Origin: Mucilaginibacter flavidus | GTDB taxonomy: Bacteria; Bacteroidota; Bacteroidia; Sphingobacteriales; Sphingobacteriaceae | Assembly: GCF_024055575.1 (NCBI RefSeq) | Contig: NZ_JAMXOE010000002.1 | Span: forward strand, 744,001 to 808,000 | Direction: 5' to 3' | Length of the DNA: 64,000 nucleotides | Part shown: positions 8,939 to 17,892 of the stretch, piece by piece | How the letters are laid out: the number at the start of each line of letters is the position of its first letter | Position numbering within the stretch: position 1 is the stretch's first letter | The notes under the pieces: model-generated | The model's database searches: none | Told to the model about the DNA's origin: nothing | Seen by the model: the letters and a program-made list of their open reading frames with translations, nothing else | Position numbers and translations under genes: made by a program

Positions 8939-9721
8939 ATGACTACCACTGGACAGACCAAAATAAACCAATTACTCTCATCACTTCCCGCCGGAGTGGT
9001 ATTGCAGGCCTCTTGGCTTTCTGAGCAGGGCTATAATTCCGATTTGCAAAAAGCCTACCGCCGCAGCCATTGGCTTGAATCCATAGGGACGGGCGCGATG
9101 ATACGCAATGGTGATACTGTTAGCTATGAGGGCGCAATCTATGCCTTGCAGCAGCAAAGCAACATGCCCGTTCACCCTGGCGGAAGAACGGCGTTGTCGC
9201 TTTTAGGAAAGGCGCATTATCTTTCCCTATCGGAAAAGAAGGTGACTGTATTTGGCGAGGATAACGCGCGATTACCAACATGGTTTTTAAACCATGATTG
9301 GGGCGTAGGCGTTGACTATTATCAATCCTCCTTCCTCCCATCGGGTATCGGTATGTCCGAGGTCGAGATCAAAACCTATTCGATCAAGGTATCTGGCGCT
9401 GCGCGCGCGCTAATGGAATGTCTTTATCTGGCACCTGAAAAAATGGCGCTGATGGAGTGCTACGAGCTGATGGAAGGCCTCAATAACCTAAAGCCTGCTC
9501 AAGTTCAGCAATTGCTGGAAAAATGCCAGTCCGTCAAAGTAAAGCGGCTGTTTCTTTATCTGGCGGAAAAAGCAAATCACAACTGGACTAAATTTCTGAA
9601 TCACGAAAAAATTAATGTGGGCAGCGGTAAACGCAGTATCGTCAAAAACGGGGTCTATATCGACCGTTATCAAATAACTGTCCCGAAGGAATTAGCAGAA
9701 CATGGCGAACGAAGCGTATAA
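8939..9721 (+). CDS. AbiEi-type antitoxin (type IV toxin-antitoxin)
   Basis: AbiEi proteins repress their operon with an N-terminal winged helix and counteract the AbiEii nucleotidyltransferase. This 260-aa protein starts with a winged-helix-like segment (about residues 5-75, including YRRSHWLESIGTGAMIRNGD). It continues with the alpha/beta AbiEi_3-type C-terminal region with SGAARALMECLYLAPE near 150. I place the start at 8939, because the Met at 8879 overlaps a promoter-like TACCTTTA (8872-8879). The end overlaps the toxin gene by 20 nt, the usual arrangement. Confidence 0.82.
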   Translation: MTTTGQTKINQLLSSLPAGVVLQASWLSEQGYNSDLQKAYRRSHWLESIGTGAMIRNGDTVSYEGAIYALQQQSNMPVHPGGRTALSLLGKAHYLSLSEKKVTVFGEDNARLPTWFLNHDWGVGVDYYQSSFLPSGIGMSEVEIKTYSIKVSGAARALMECLYLAPEKMALMECYELMEGLNNLKPAQVQQLLEKCQSVKVKRLFLYLAEKANHNWTKFLNHEKINVGSGKRSIVKNGVYIDRYQITVPKELAEHGERSV

Positions 9722-10607
9722 AAAGCAGGTCAGTCTTTTACTCAATGTATTACCGGAAGTGGCAAAGGAAACCTGCTTTGCATTGCATGGCGGTACGGCA
9801 ATCAATCTCTTTGTTCGGGATATGCCGCGCCTCTCGGTGGACATCGACCTGACCTATCTTCCTATCGAAGACAGGGCCGCATCGCTTCAACATATCGCTG
9901 AAGCACTGGAACGGTTAAAGGCCAGCATTGAAAAAGCGGTTCCCGGCACGCGTGTGATACACCGCAGGGAAGTAGCAAAGCTACAGATCGCAACACAGGC
10001 CGCTACAATCAAATTAGAAGTAAGCCTGGTAGGACGTGGTGCCATAGGCGATCCGGTAGAAATGCAATTATGTGCAAAAGCACAGGAAGATTTTGACGCA
10101 TTCTGCGCGATTCCGGTTGTGCCGGTCGGGCAGCTTTACGGTGGAAAAATTTGCGCGGCGCTTGATCGGCAACATCCGAGGGATTTATTTGATGTAAAAT
10201 ACCTGTTGGCGAACGAAGGATTTTCCGAACAGGTCAAAAAGGGATTTCTGCTTTCATTGCTGGGCAGCGACAGGCCGATACGCGAGATTCTCCATCCGAA
10301 TTTACAAGATCAACGTGCAGCAATGGAAAATCAGTTCGCCGGTATGGCCGATGAAGAATTTAGCTATGAAGAATATGAAGCAACGCGCGCCATACTTATT
10401 ACTACTGTACGTACGGCCCTGACACCGAAGGATAAAGCGTTTATCTTGAGTATCAAAGGGCTAACCCCTGATTGGAGCATCTACGATTTCGAAAAGTTCC
10501 CATCTGTTGCCTGGAAAATTCACCATTTGCAGCGTCTCAAAGACGGTAATGCGGCTAAGCATCAAGAGCAATATGAGGCGCTGAAAAACCTCCTTGATAA
10601 TATTTAG
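9702..10607 (+). CDS. AbiEii-type nucleotidyltransferase toxin
   Basis: This 301-aa toxin of the AbiE abortive-infection / type IV toxin-antitoxin family has a DNA polymerase beta-like nucleotidyltransferase core. It shows GGTAIN at 30-35, the metal-binding pair in SVDIDL (D47, D49), and the downstream motif GGKICAALDR...RDLFD (147-164). All expected key residues are present, so it is probably active. It overlaps the AbiEi gene and depends on its transcription. The pair likely provides phage defence or stabilises the island. Confidence 0.9.
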   Translation: MANEAYKKQVSLLLNVLPEVAKETCFALHGGTAINLFVRDMPRLSVDIDLTYLPIEDRAASLQHIAEALERLKASIEKAVPGTRVIHRREVAKLQIATQAATIKLEVSLVGRGAIGDPVEMQLCAKAQEDFDAFCAIPVVPVGQLYGGKICAALDRQHPRDLFDVKYLLANEGFSEQVKKGFLLSLLGSDRPIREILHPNLQDQRAAMENQFAGMADEEFSYEEYEATRAILITTVRTALTPKDKAFILSIKGLTPDWSIYDFEKFPSVAWKIHHLQRLKDGNAAKHQEQYEALKNLLDNI

Positions 10608-10696
10608 CGCGCCTAAACAGAAAACCAGGATGATTATTTGCCGTTTCAACGGGAAAAGATGATACTAATTTGCTGTCAGCAGCACCCGTCCGCCGC

Positions 10697-10731
10697 CTAC
10701 TTTTCTTTGCTTCGGGGGCAAAGAAAAGTAG
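10697..10731. repeat. Dispersed hairpin repeat, copy 2
   Basis: Same 14-bp arms (CTACTTTTCTTTGC and complement) and same flanks as the copy at 6346-6380. The loop differs (TTCGGGG). It sits just after the AbiE operon and would serve as its terminator. Confidence 0.75.
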
Positions 10732-10823
10732 CAAAAAAAACGCAGGCCATTATTCGCGATCAAAGGCTGTCCGGGATTTGTTTTTAAAAATTCATATCTT
10801 TATGCAAACCAATCACGACAGCG

Positions 10824-11267
10824 ATGGCAAATGCAGTAGAAGATGCGTTGAACCGGGGCAGCGCCGAACAACGCGAAAAAGCGATGCAGACCATAGAGGA
10901 AGCACGCCGCAATATTCAAATGAACAATGTGCAAATGGGGGATATTTCCTCAACTAGTGCAACGAATGTCGCGCATCAAGCGCAGGTCATTGAGGATGCC
11001 AAACGCACCATCCCCTTTGAAACGATGCAGCATGTCGATACGGTATCGCCGCCGATGAACACGCCGCCGGTGAATGCATCGCAGACGCATGGCCAAATGA
11101 ATTCCAACGTCATCGAACTGCACCCCGACACAAAAAATACGATTGAAAGTATCGAGCAGGGAGAGGGTAACAATTATCTCAACCAAAATGCTGTAGATCG
11201 TGCCTTGGCGCGGCAAGCACAGGAAATGCCACAATATGAGGAACCGCAAAGAGCAATGGGCCGCTAA
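10824..11267 (+). CDS. Hypothetical protein, mobilisation-module neighbour
   Basis: This 147-aa protein is highly polar (Gln, Asn, Glu), with no signal peptide or membrane span. The first ~45 residues are likely helical (AEQREKAMQTIEEARR), the middle is Pro/Thr-rich and disordered, and the end is again helical. I do not recognise a family. It begins 93 bp after the hairpin repeat and overlaps a membrane-protein gene at its 3' end, so the two form a short operon upstream of the coupling-protein gene. A role in DNA transfer is only suggested by position. Confidence 0.55.
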   Translation: MANAVEDALNRGSAEQREKAMQTIEEARRNIQMNNVQMGDISSTSATNVAHQAQVIEDAKRTIPFETMQHVDTVSPPMNTPPVNASQTHGQMNSNVIELHPDTKNTIESIEQGEGNNYLNQNAVDRALARQAQEMPQYEEPQRAMGR

Positions 11268-11454
11268 ACGGCGACCCCATGCGCGCTTATCTATCAAGCA
11301 GCAGTTGATAGCGATATTAATAGGTGTTTCGACAGCCGTCGCACTATTGCTGTTTCTTCAGCAGACGTATCTAGTGCTTTTAATTGTGGCTCTAAGCCTA
11401 TTGTTTTTAATAGGTGGATGGATCATGGAGCTTATCAAAATGAAAAGGCGATAA
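11236..11454 (+). CDS. Small two-span membrane protein
   Basis: This 72-aa protein has a basic N-terminus (MRNRKEQWAAKRRPHARLS) followed by two adjacent hydrophobic segments separated by a few residues, and a short basic tail. The start at 11236 overlaps the previous gene by 32 nt; an alternative upstream Met at 11200 would add 12 residues. No family recognised. The topology would place both ends in the cytosol. Confidence 0.5.
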   Translation: MRNRKEQWAAKRRPHARLSIKQQLIAILIGVSTAVALLLFLQQTYLVLLIVALSLLFLIGGWIMELIKMKRR

Positions 11455-11484
11455 ACGCAAAACCCCAAAAAACACTCTAAATAC

Positions 11485-11517
11485 GAAGCCCCCTTGCACT
11501 CGCTGCTTGGGGGCTTC
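11485..11517. terminator. Strong 9-bp hairpin between convergent genes
   Basis: GAAGCCCCC and GGGGGCTTC form a perfect stem with a 15-nt loop between the end of the plus-strand pair and the minus-strand XRE gene. There is no T tract on either side, so it is a hairpin barrier or factor-dependent terminator. Confidence 0.6.
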
Positions 11518-11585
11518 AACCTAAACCTTATCACAATAGGCGGAAGAATCCCGCCATATAGATGCGGTAAATATAGAATTTCTTT

Positions 11586-11813
11586 TCAAAAGTCGGGTGG
11601 AAACATATCGGCGATGCGCATGTGAAAGGCGCGTGCAAGTTTGCCGAGGGAACTCACCATGAAGTTCAGTTCTCCCGTTTCCAGCCGTTGAACCCATTCC
11701 AGCTTTACACCCATTGCTTCGGCGAGTTGTTGCTGCGTCATGTTCCGTTCGATCCGAAGTTCTGCCATCCTTGCCCCAACTTTGCATAAGGCGGCTTTGT
11801 CTGTTGTTGTCAT
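11586..11813 (-). CDS. XRE-family HTH regulator
   Basis: This 75-aa protein is essentially one lambda-repressor-like HTH domain: MAELRIERNMTQQQLAEAMG, then VKLEWVQRLETGELN, then a helix ending in FPPDF. I chose the Met at 11813, because the residues read before it come from an AT-rich promoter stretch. It is divergent from the coupling-protein gene and shares its short upstream region, so it is a likely regulator of the transfer genes. Confidence 0.8.
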   Translation of the reverse strand: MTTTDKAALCKVGARMAELRIERNMTQQQLAEAMGVKLEWVQRLETGELNFMVSSLGKLARAFHMRIADMFPPDF

Positions 11814-11851
11814 GGCGGCGAAGCTAGGGTTTTTGCATTTAAAAATATTTT

Positions 11852-11882
11852 TTTGGATTTTCAATGCGCCGTATTATCTTAG
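11852..11882 (+). promoter_or_regulatory. Promoter of the coupling-protein gene
   Basis: TTTG (11852-11855) and TATCTTAG (11875-11882) are separated by exactly 19 bp, matching the Bacteroidota TTTG-N19-TAnnTTTG promoter in all but two -7 positions. It excludes the Met at 11864 as start and favours 11900. Confidence 0.55.
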
Positions 11883-11899
11883 CGCAAATCCTATTCCTT

Positions 11900-13324
11900 A
11901 TGCCTGCGTTTGATTTTCCACTCGACCGAACTATTTATTCTTTTAATAACGACGAACCGTTCACTATCGGCAATGCCTGTGAAGGGGTGCAGATTTTTGG
12001 TGGGATCGGCTCCGGCAAGACCAGCGGCAGCGGCGAAGCGCTGGCCCGCGCCTTCCTGATGGCAGGCTTTGGTGGCTTGGTCCTCTGCGCTAAAAAAGAC
12101 GTGCTGGAAGACTGGAAACGCTACGCGCGTGAAACCGGGCGCGCCGAACAGGTCTTGGTGTTTGACGATTCCGGCGATTTTGTGTTTCCGTTCCTGCAAT
12201 ATGAAATCGAGCGGGAGGGCGAGGGCGCCGGCTACACCGACAATTTAGTGCGGCTGTTCACCACTATCTACGAAGCGCTCGACCGCAGCGTCAAAAGCGA
12301 GGGTAGCGATCCCTATTGGGAACGCGCCATGCAGCAGTTGCTAAGGAATACCATCGACCTATGCATGCTTGCCCGTGGCACCGTCTCCGTACCACTGATC
12401 CACGATGTCATCCTTTCCGCGCCGATGAGCATCGCGCAGCTCGACACGGACGAGTTTAAAAATAAAAGTCTCTGCTGGAAGCTCATATTGGAAGGCTACG
12501 CAAAAAACCACGATAGATGGGCCAAGCATGATTTTGACTGCACGGCCGCCTTCTGGTTAGAAGAATACCCCAACCTCGCCGATAAAACCCGTAGCAGCAT
12601 TATCTCCACCCTCTCGACGATGATGGATATTTTCCTGCGCAGGCCTTTCCGTAGGCTGTTTTCCGAAATGCCGGATGACCGGCGGAAGATCGCCTATCCC
12701 GAACTCTCCCATCGTGGCGTCATCATCATTTTAAACCTGCCGGTGAAAGAATTTGGCGATGCGGGCAGGGCGGCCCAGGTCGTGTATAAATATCTTTGGC
12801 AGCAAGCGGTAGAGCGCCGGGCGGCCACCAATCAGACCATCCCGGTGTTTCTGTGGGTCGATGAGGCACAGAACTTTGTCACGGAATACGATATGCAGTT
12901 CCAGGCCACCGCCCGCAGCGCCCGCGCCTGCACAGTGTACCTCACGCAAAACCTGCCGAACTATTACGCCGTCATGGGTGGCACGCAAAGCAAATACCGC
13001 GTGGACTCGCTGATGGGTAATCTGCAAACTAAAATCTGGCATGCCAACAGCGACCCCATGACCAACGACCATGCCGCCGAAACCATTGGCCGTAGCTGGC
13101 AGACACGCGTATCTTCCGGCGAGAGCTACGGCGCGGATTCTTACAATGTCAGCAGCAGCAAAAACGAAAGCTTCGATTACGACGTGCCGCCGCAATCCTT
13201 CACCAAGCTGCACAAAGGCGGCGCGCTGAATAACCGGACCGTCGAGGCCATCGTGTTCCAGAATGGTCGCTTATGGAAAAACGAACAGACCCATTTATTC
13301 GCAGAATTCACCCAATATGTATAA
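11900..13324 (+). CDS. VirD4/TraG-like type IV coupling protein
   Basis: Coupling proteins are ATPases that bring the relaxase-DNA complex to the mating channel. From 11900 this protein is 474 aa. It has a Walker A GGIGSGKTS about 34 residues from the start and a Walker B in VFLWVDEAQNF near residue 315. A TraG-like C-terminal part contains TARSARACTVYLTQNLPNYY. It lacks the usual long N-terminal membrane domain; the next gene encodes a membrane protein that may supply it. Codon use is visibly GC-richer than flanking host genes. The gene belongs with the MobF relaxase on the other strand. Confidence 0.88.
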   Translation: MPAFDFPLDRTIYSFNNDEPFTIGNACEGVQIFGGIGSGKTSGSGEALARAFLMAGFGGLVLCAKKDVLEDWKRYARETGRAEQVLVFDDSGDFVFPFLQYEIEREGEGAGYTDNLVRLFTTIYEALDRSVKSEGSDPYWERAMQQLLRNTIDLCMLARGTVSVPLIHDVILSAPMSIAQLDTDEFKNKSLCWKLILEGYAKNHDRWAKHDFDCTAAFWLEEYPNLADKTRSSIISTLSTMMDIFLRRPFRRLFSEMPDDRRKIAYPELSHRGVIIILNLPVKEFGDAGRAAQVVYKYLWQQAVERRAATNQTIPVFLWVDEAQNFVTEYDMQFQATARSARACTVYLTQNLPNYYAVMGGTQSKYRVDSLMGNLQTKIWHANSDPMTNDHAAETIGRSWQTRVSSGESYGADSYNVSSSKNESFDYDVPPQSFTKLHKGGALNNRTVEAIVFQNGRLWKNEQTHLFAEFTQYV

Positions 13325-14288
13325 CAGCAAGCTTATCACCCAACCGTTTGTCCACGGCGAGGTAACCAACAAATCCCGTCACGTAACGGGATTGCATAAA
13401 TGGGCGCGCACTTCGCGCCTGGTCGGCACCTTGATGCTGATTCTCGGATGGTTCACCATTCCTTTTGAAGTGATTCTTCGCCGCGATTTCGGCCAACGCT
13501 GGTTTACGCCGATCAATTTCTATTTAGGTCTGTTGCTGGTGTTTGTATTTGCATTACTTCAGGAAACCTATGTCGCCGTATGGGGGCGTATCCAATCTAT
13601 TTTCTCCTATATTGGCTTTATTTCGTCTGTAACCCCCAAAGAGGAGTTGCAAAAAGCGCAGACGGATATGATGGCCATCATGGGCTATTTCTTGCTCGCT
13701 TATGTCCTTATGGGACTTTACCACCTCTTTAAAATCAAATGGCGGAATCAATCAAACACCCCGATCCATTCCTACGATGACGGCACTTCCCGGTTGCGCT
13801 GGCTAGGCATCGTATTGATGTGGGTTTTGAATGTGCTTTCGATACCGTATATGGCGGTCTGTTTTTTGTTAATTCCGCGTAAGCAGCGCCAGGGGAAAAC
13901 ATTTCCGGTCCTCATTTCCAATCAGCAGGCATTTACCGACGTTTTCGTCGAACCCGCGCTGATTTTCACGCTTGCCTATAACACGTCACAAATCGTCAGT
14001 TTCTGGCTCTACCTTTCCGGCTTTGCCGTTCTCGTGCATGCGCATTGGAAAGAAATGGCACGCAGAAATAAAATGCTGGATTTTCAGGATGGCAAGGTCG
14101 AAGCCGAACTCATGCGAGAGTTGAGGAATTCAACGGCGCAAGAAAAGGCTCAACAAGCCCAATGGTGGAAAGCGGCGAAGGGGGTTCAGCCTAATTTGCA
14201 GCCAGCGTCGCAGACTGCTATACGATACCCTGACCTGATGGGAATTATTGAGGAGATGAACAGGGAGAAAGGTCATCTTGCAAGGTAA
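13317..14288 (+). CDS. Multi-span membrane protein coupled to the coupling protein gene
   Basis: This 323-aa protein starts at the ATG in ATGTATAA, overlapping the stop of the coupling-protein gene, so translation is coupled. About five hydrophobic segments are visible between residues 30 and 250, followed by a charged ~90-residue cytosolic tail rich in Gln, Lys and Glu. No family recognised. A membrane partner that anchors the short VirD4-like ATPase is a reasonable inference from the overlap and from the missing membrane domain in that protein. Confidence 0.6.
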   Translation: MYNSKLITQPFVHGEVTNKSRHVTGLHKWARTSRLVGTLMLILGWFTIPFEVILRRDFGQRWFTPINFYLGLLLVFVFALLQETYVAVWGRIQSIFSYIGFISSVTPKEELQKAQTDMMAIMGYFLLAYVLMGLYHLFKIKWRNQSNTPIHSYDDGTSRLRWLGIVLMWVLNVLSIPYMAVCFLLIPRKQRQGKTFPVLISNQQAFTDVFVEPALIFTLAYNTSQIVSFWLYLSGFAVLVHAHWKEMARRNKMLDFQDGKVEAELMRELRNSTAQEKAQQAQWWKAAKGVQPNLQPASQTAIRYPDLMGIIEEMNREKGHLAR

Positions 14289-14421
14289 TGCAATTCGCAT
14301 TTGTGTTACGTAAATCTGTTTGACGCGTCGCGACTTCCATATTCATTTTAACGGCTTTTGGCGCTTATATAAGCGCATTTTATTTATATCTGAATGCTTT
14401 ATATTTACAAAAACAATCTCG

Positions 14422-14772
14422 ATGAAAAAATTCTTACTTTGGGTCGTGTTTACGATTTTAGCAATTGTACTATTACAAACGTTTATCAACAAAAATCTTT
14501 CGTCACCTTCAACATTCGTTGATCCCAGTAAGAGGTTTGAGAACTCTTGGCGGACTCCAAATGTTGGACAGGAATTTACAACAATTGCTCATGCCTTAGT
14601 TAAAAAAAGCATACCCTGCCCGGAGATTAAAGTTAGGAAGGCCACCGACGAGAACATTTATCTTTGCGCATGTAAGGACGAAAATGAACACTGGCGAGGG
14701 TATCAAATATTCGTTTCTTCTGGGGAGGCCTTGCCTTTTAATGACCCCACGATATTGATGCCTTCTCTATGA
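14422..14772 (+). CDS. Small membrane-anchored or secreted protein
   Basis: This 116-aa protein has an N-terminal hydrophobic segment (MKKFLLWVVFTILAIVLLQ) and a soluble C-terminal domain with three or four Cys (SIPCPEIKVRK, YLCACKDE). The start at 14422 follows a TATATTTA box about 15 bp upstream; longer starts run through AT-rich leader sequence. Codon use is AT-richer than in the transfer genes on both sides. Function unknown. Confidence 0.5.
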   Translation: MKKFLLWVVFTILAIVLLQTFINKNLSSPSTFVDPSKRFENSWRTPNVGQEFTTIAHALVKKSIPCPEIKVRKATDENIYLCACKDENEHWRGYQIFVSSGEALPFNDPTILMPSL

Positions 14773-14778
14773 TAAAGT

Positions 14779-15156
14779 TCATGGTTCACTAATACGAATT
14801 TCCTCCACAAATAGCCCATCTTCCTCAGTGTCGTTGCCAATATTCGCCTGCACATAACGCACGCGGTAGGTTATCAGATGTTCGTAGAGTGCCTTGAGAT
14901 TCCTGCCGGTGACGGAAATACGTTTCTGCGTGGTGAGAATTTCGATACCTGCATCGGCATCAAAATTAATTTCGGTAAAGTAGGAATAAGGGACCGCCTT
15001 GCGGCTGCCGTCCGGCAATCGCAGGTCAAGGCAAAGGGGATTACTGCCGCGTTCCGTTGCAAAATAAAGGCTGGTAAAATGCTCGTCCGGGTCGAATTCG
15101 GAAGTGCCGCCGACCAGTTGCACTCTACTCTGTTCGAGCCGCTGTCTGAAGTCCAT
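14779..15156 (-). CDS. Hypothetical protein downstream of the relaxase
   Basis: This 125-aa soluble alpha/beta protein has no recognised domain. Notable segments are SLYFATERGSNPLCLDLRLP and the end VEEIRISEP. It overlaps the 3' end of the relaxase gene by 32 nt in another frame, so it is translated from the same message. It is probably an accessory factor of the mobilisation module. Confidence 0.55.
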   Translation of the reverse strand: MDFRQRLEQSRVQLVGGTSEFDPDEHFTSLYFATERGSNPLCLDLRLPDGSRKAVPYSYFTEINFDADAGIEILTTQKRISVTGRNLKALYEHLITYRVRYVQANIGNDTEEDGLFVEEIRISEP

Positions 15157-17890
15157 AATTTCTATTGGTTTGAATGTTCATGTATTCGTGTGGCGAAGGC
15201 GCTTTTTCCTGTTGTGTTCTGAGGGTCGAAAGCCGGTTGATTTCCTGCGCCTGTTCCTGCCGCTTCGCCATCAGCTCTGTGGCGGAGGTGCGTTCCGACG
15301 ATTGGCTGACGGCATCTAATAGATGCTCCTTGTCATCGGTATAGATGGACACGGCCTGCCGCCCGCGCGACACGGACACATAAAACTGTTCCATTGAGGA
15401 CGCGTTGAACGTGGCCGAGCTTTGCGAAATAATCACCTTATCGGCAGTTTTACCTTGCGAGGCATGCGAGGTGGAAACATAGCCCAGATTGAAATGCCTG
15501 AATTCCGGGGAGATCGTCGAGCCGTTGGAAAGCCGGATATTGCCGCCTTTGTCGAATCCCTCGACCTGAAAGACCGAGCCGTTAAATAAATGCTTGTCCT
15601 CATTGCTTCTTCCATTGGCGGTAATGCGTAACCTATCGCCCTCGGTGATCGCGAGTTCCCTCGGTTCAAACACCGTGAATTTCTTAGCGTCCAAAAAGGG
15701 CAGGTGATAATCCGAACCGCTCCTATCAGTCGCAAAAATGCCCCGGTCATCCGCACTTACCACGTCCATTTTATTCGCGGCCTTCACGCCTTTGCTGTGT
15801 TTGTGATAAATCACCACATCCCCGGCGCGATAGTTCTCTGGTAATTCTTTCTCCGCTTCCGTCAGCTGCCGCTTTCTTAGCACGGTATAGTTGCGATCCT
15901 CTTGCCCGATTACTTCCTGCGCTTTCAGCTTTTCCCGGATACGTTCGGTCACGACCTCGCCTTCGGCATGGGTCGGCGCGATCACCAGCACTTCTTTTAC
16001 CTGGCCATTGGGCGCATAGGCAGCGCCACAATAATCGTCGGCGACCGCGTCGATCCGTTGGGTGCTATCGGTCATTTCATGAACAGCCCCCATGCGGTCG
16101 AGCTTTTTAAACCCTTGCTCCACCCTGCCATCGGAGAGCGATTCCACCGCTTCGCGGTAAGCCGCATTCTGCTGCCGTTGAATCTTATTGACGGTCACCG
16201 GCTTAATGCCGGTTTCTTTTTGGATGATGCGTAGCGCATCCCCGCGCTCCACGCTATTATGCTGTTTGGTATCGCCGGAGAGAATCACCCGTGCGCTTTG
16301 CGCCTGGGCGATTTCCAAAATGCGGTTCATGTCGCGGTTGGAGAGCATGCCCGCTTCGTCAATCCATATCACCTGTTGTTTCAACGCCGGATGGCTACTC
16401 GTCTGCTGGATCAGCCGCGCCACTGTGTCGGCGTTGTCAAACCCTTCGCTACGTTGTACGCCCCGGCTAGCTTCACTCGATGGCGCGAAGGAAAAAATTT
16501 GCTTCCCGGCGTCCAGAATTCCCTGCTGGACTTCCTTCATTAAGGTAGTTTTGCCCGTCCCGGCCTTGCCAGTAATCAGGATAATCCCATCGGTCGAGGA
16601 AAGTGCATGTGTGACACCCGCCTTCTGCTGGTGGTTAAGCAGCGGGTTTTGTGGCTCATACCCGTCATGAATAGGGCGGAATTTATTACGTGCGGCGAGG
16701 CAATGCTGAATCAGCTGCTTTTCTTCTTTCAGCGCCTCTTTCGTGGTGATGAAGGTGCGCAGCTTTTCCGCCACGGACAAAATATTGCTTTCCTGCCGAA
16801 AAGCCTGCCTGACCTGTTCCGGGCTGGCCTCGCCGATGGCCGATTTTATCGCCGTTGCCAGTATCTCTTTATCGCTGGCCACCGATTTACGTTCCAGATG
16901 TTGCCGCAGGGCAAATTGCACGGCACGTTCTGCCGCCTGCATGTCCGCAATGGGTGTCGATTTCCCTTTAAGCTGTCGCAGCGCGGCCTGTTCGTCCGGC
17001 GTCAGCCGAGATTGCCAGGCACTTTCCTGTTGTTCAGTAGACAGCGGCGAGCGCTTTGCTTCCCTCGTCTTTGCGCCGATCTGTGATTTTTGCGCCTCGT
17101 CGGTAATATGGTGTTCGCGCGTATAATCTTCGATTTCCTGCGTGCGCCGGGAGAATTTTTCCAGCGTCCGCTTTTCCAGCCCGGCCAGTTCAAACCCGTT
17201 CTTCGTCCGGGCAATCCGATAGCCGACTTCCTGTAACTGCTGCGCCAGTTTCGCATGAAATATCGCCTCATAATACGGCGCATCCTGCTTAATCTGCCGG
17301 AACTGCCCGGCCTTCCATTGGCCTTCGTCCCTGTCGAAGGTGGCATTGAACACAAAGCAATGGCTATGCAAGTGCGGGTCCGGTACCCCGTCGATGGGGC
17401 GCGTCGTGAAATGCGTAAACTCACCATAGGCGAGATTACCGGTGGCGCGGTTCTCATCTTTACCTTTGGCACGTACCCGTGCCTGCATGCCGGTTTCAAT
17501 ATCTGTCATCGTGCTGCGCACGGCGGACTGAAACGCATCGAGGATGATTTTTTTGTCATCGGCGTCCGCAAACGCATAGGCTAGACTCACCGATTTGCTG
17601 GCATTGAACGTGAAATCGTACCCGACCGTGCGGTCGGTATCGTTGCGAGGCGTTAATTTCTTTCCGGTAAAAGGCGTGATGTTGTCGCACATCCGTGCGA
17701 AATTTTTTTTATCAATAGAGCCCCGCAGTCCCAGCGCTTCCGCTGCTTTTCCGCCCCAGCGCCCGATCAGCTCGCTACCTTCGCCGTAATAGTCGAAAGC
17801 CGCTGCGCGCCCCTCCTGATAATACTGTTCGCAGTAATATTTCTTCGCGCCGGACGCGGATTTGTTCATCGTAATACGCAGCATGGTCAA
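15125..17890 (-). CDS. MobF-family relaxase-helicase (TraI/TrwC type)
   Basis: This 921-aa protein nicks the transfer origin and unwinds the strand to be transferred. The relaxase domain (1 to ~300) has paired tyrosines Y18/Y19 and Y23/Y24 near the N-terminus and a metal-binding histidine triad H173, H175, H177 (HLHSHC). The helicase part has Walker A GKAGTGKT (441-448) and Walker B IDEAG (510-514). A UvrD-like C-terminal motif reads TSHASQGKTADKVIIS, and a YVSVSRGR box follows. All key residues look intact. MobF relaxases are less usual in Bacteroidota than MobP/MobB types, and the gene is GC-rich for the window. Confidence 0.93.
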   Translation of the reverse strand: MTMLRITMNKSASGAKKYYCEQYYQEGRAAAFDYYGEGSELIGRWGGKAAEALGLRGSIDKKNFARMCDNITPFTGKKLTPRNDTDRTVGYDFTFNASKSVSLAYAFADADDKKIILDAFQSAVRSTMTDIETGMQARVRAKGKDENRATGNLAYGEFTHFTTRPIDGVPDPHLHSHCFVFNATFDRDEGQWKAGQFRQIKQDAPYYEAIFHAKLAQQLQEVGYRIARTKNGFELAGLEKRTLEKFSRRTQEIEDYTREHHITDEAQKSQIGAKTREAKRSPLSTEQQESAWQSRLTPDEQAALRQLKGKSTPIADMQAAERAVQFALRQHLERKSVASDKEILATAIKSAIGEASPEQVRQAFRQESNILSVAEKLRTFITTKEALKEEKQLIQHCLAARNKFRPIHDGYEPQNPLLNHQQKAGVTHALSSTDGIILITGKAGTGKTTLMKEVQQGILDAGKQIFSFAPSSEASRGVQRSEGFDNADTVARLIQQTSSHPALKQQVIWIDEAGMLSNRDMNRILEIAQAQSARVILSGDTKQHNSVERGDALRIIQKETGIKPVTVNKIQRQQNAAYREAVESLSDGRVEQGFKKLDRMGAVHEMTDSTQRIDAVADDYCGAAYAPNGQVKEVLVIAPTHAEGEVVTERIREKLKAQEVIGQEDRNYTVLRKRQLTEAEKELPENYRAGDVVIYHKHSKGVKAANKMDVVSADDRGIFATDRSGSDYHLPFLDAKKFTVFEPRELAITEGDRLRITANGRSNEDKHLFNGSVFQVEGFDKGGNIRLSNGSTISPEFRHFNLGYVSTSHASQGKTADKVIISQSSATFNASSMEQFYVSVSRGRQAVSIYTDDKEHLLDAVSQSSERTSATELMAKRQEQAQEINRLSTLRTQQEKAPSPHEYMNIQTNRNYGLQTAARTE

Positions 17891-17892
17891 TC

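Noticed and set aside
12731..13213. 160-aa minus-strand ORF
   Set aside because: Antisense of the coupling-protein gene in GC-rich DNA; no motif.
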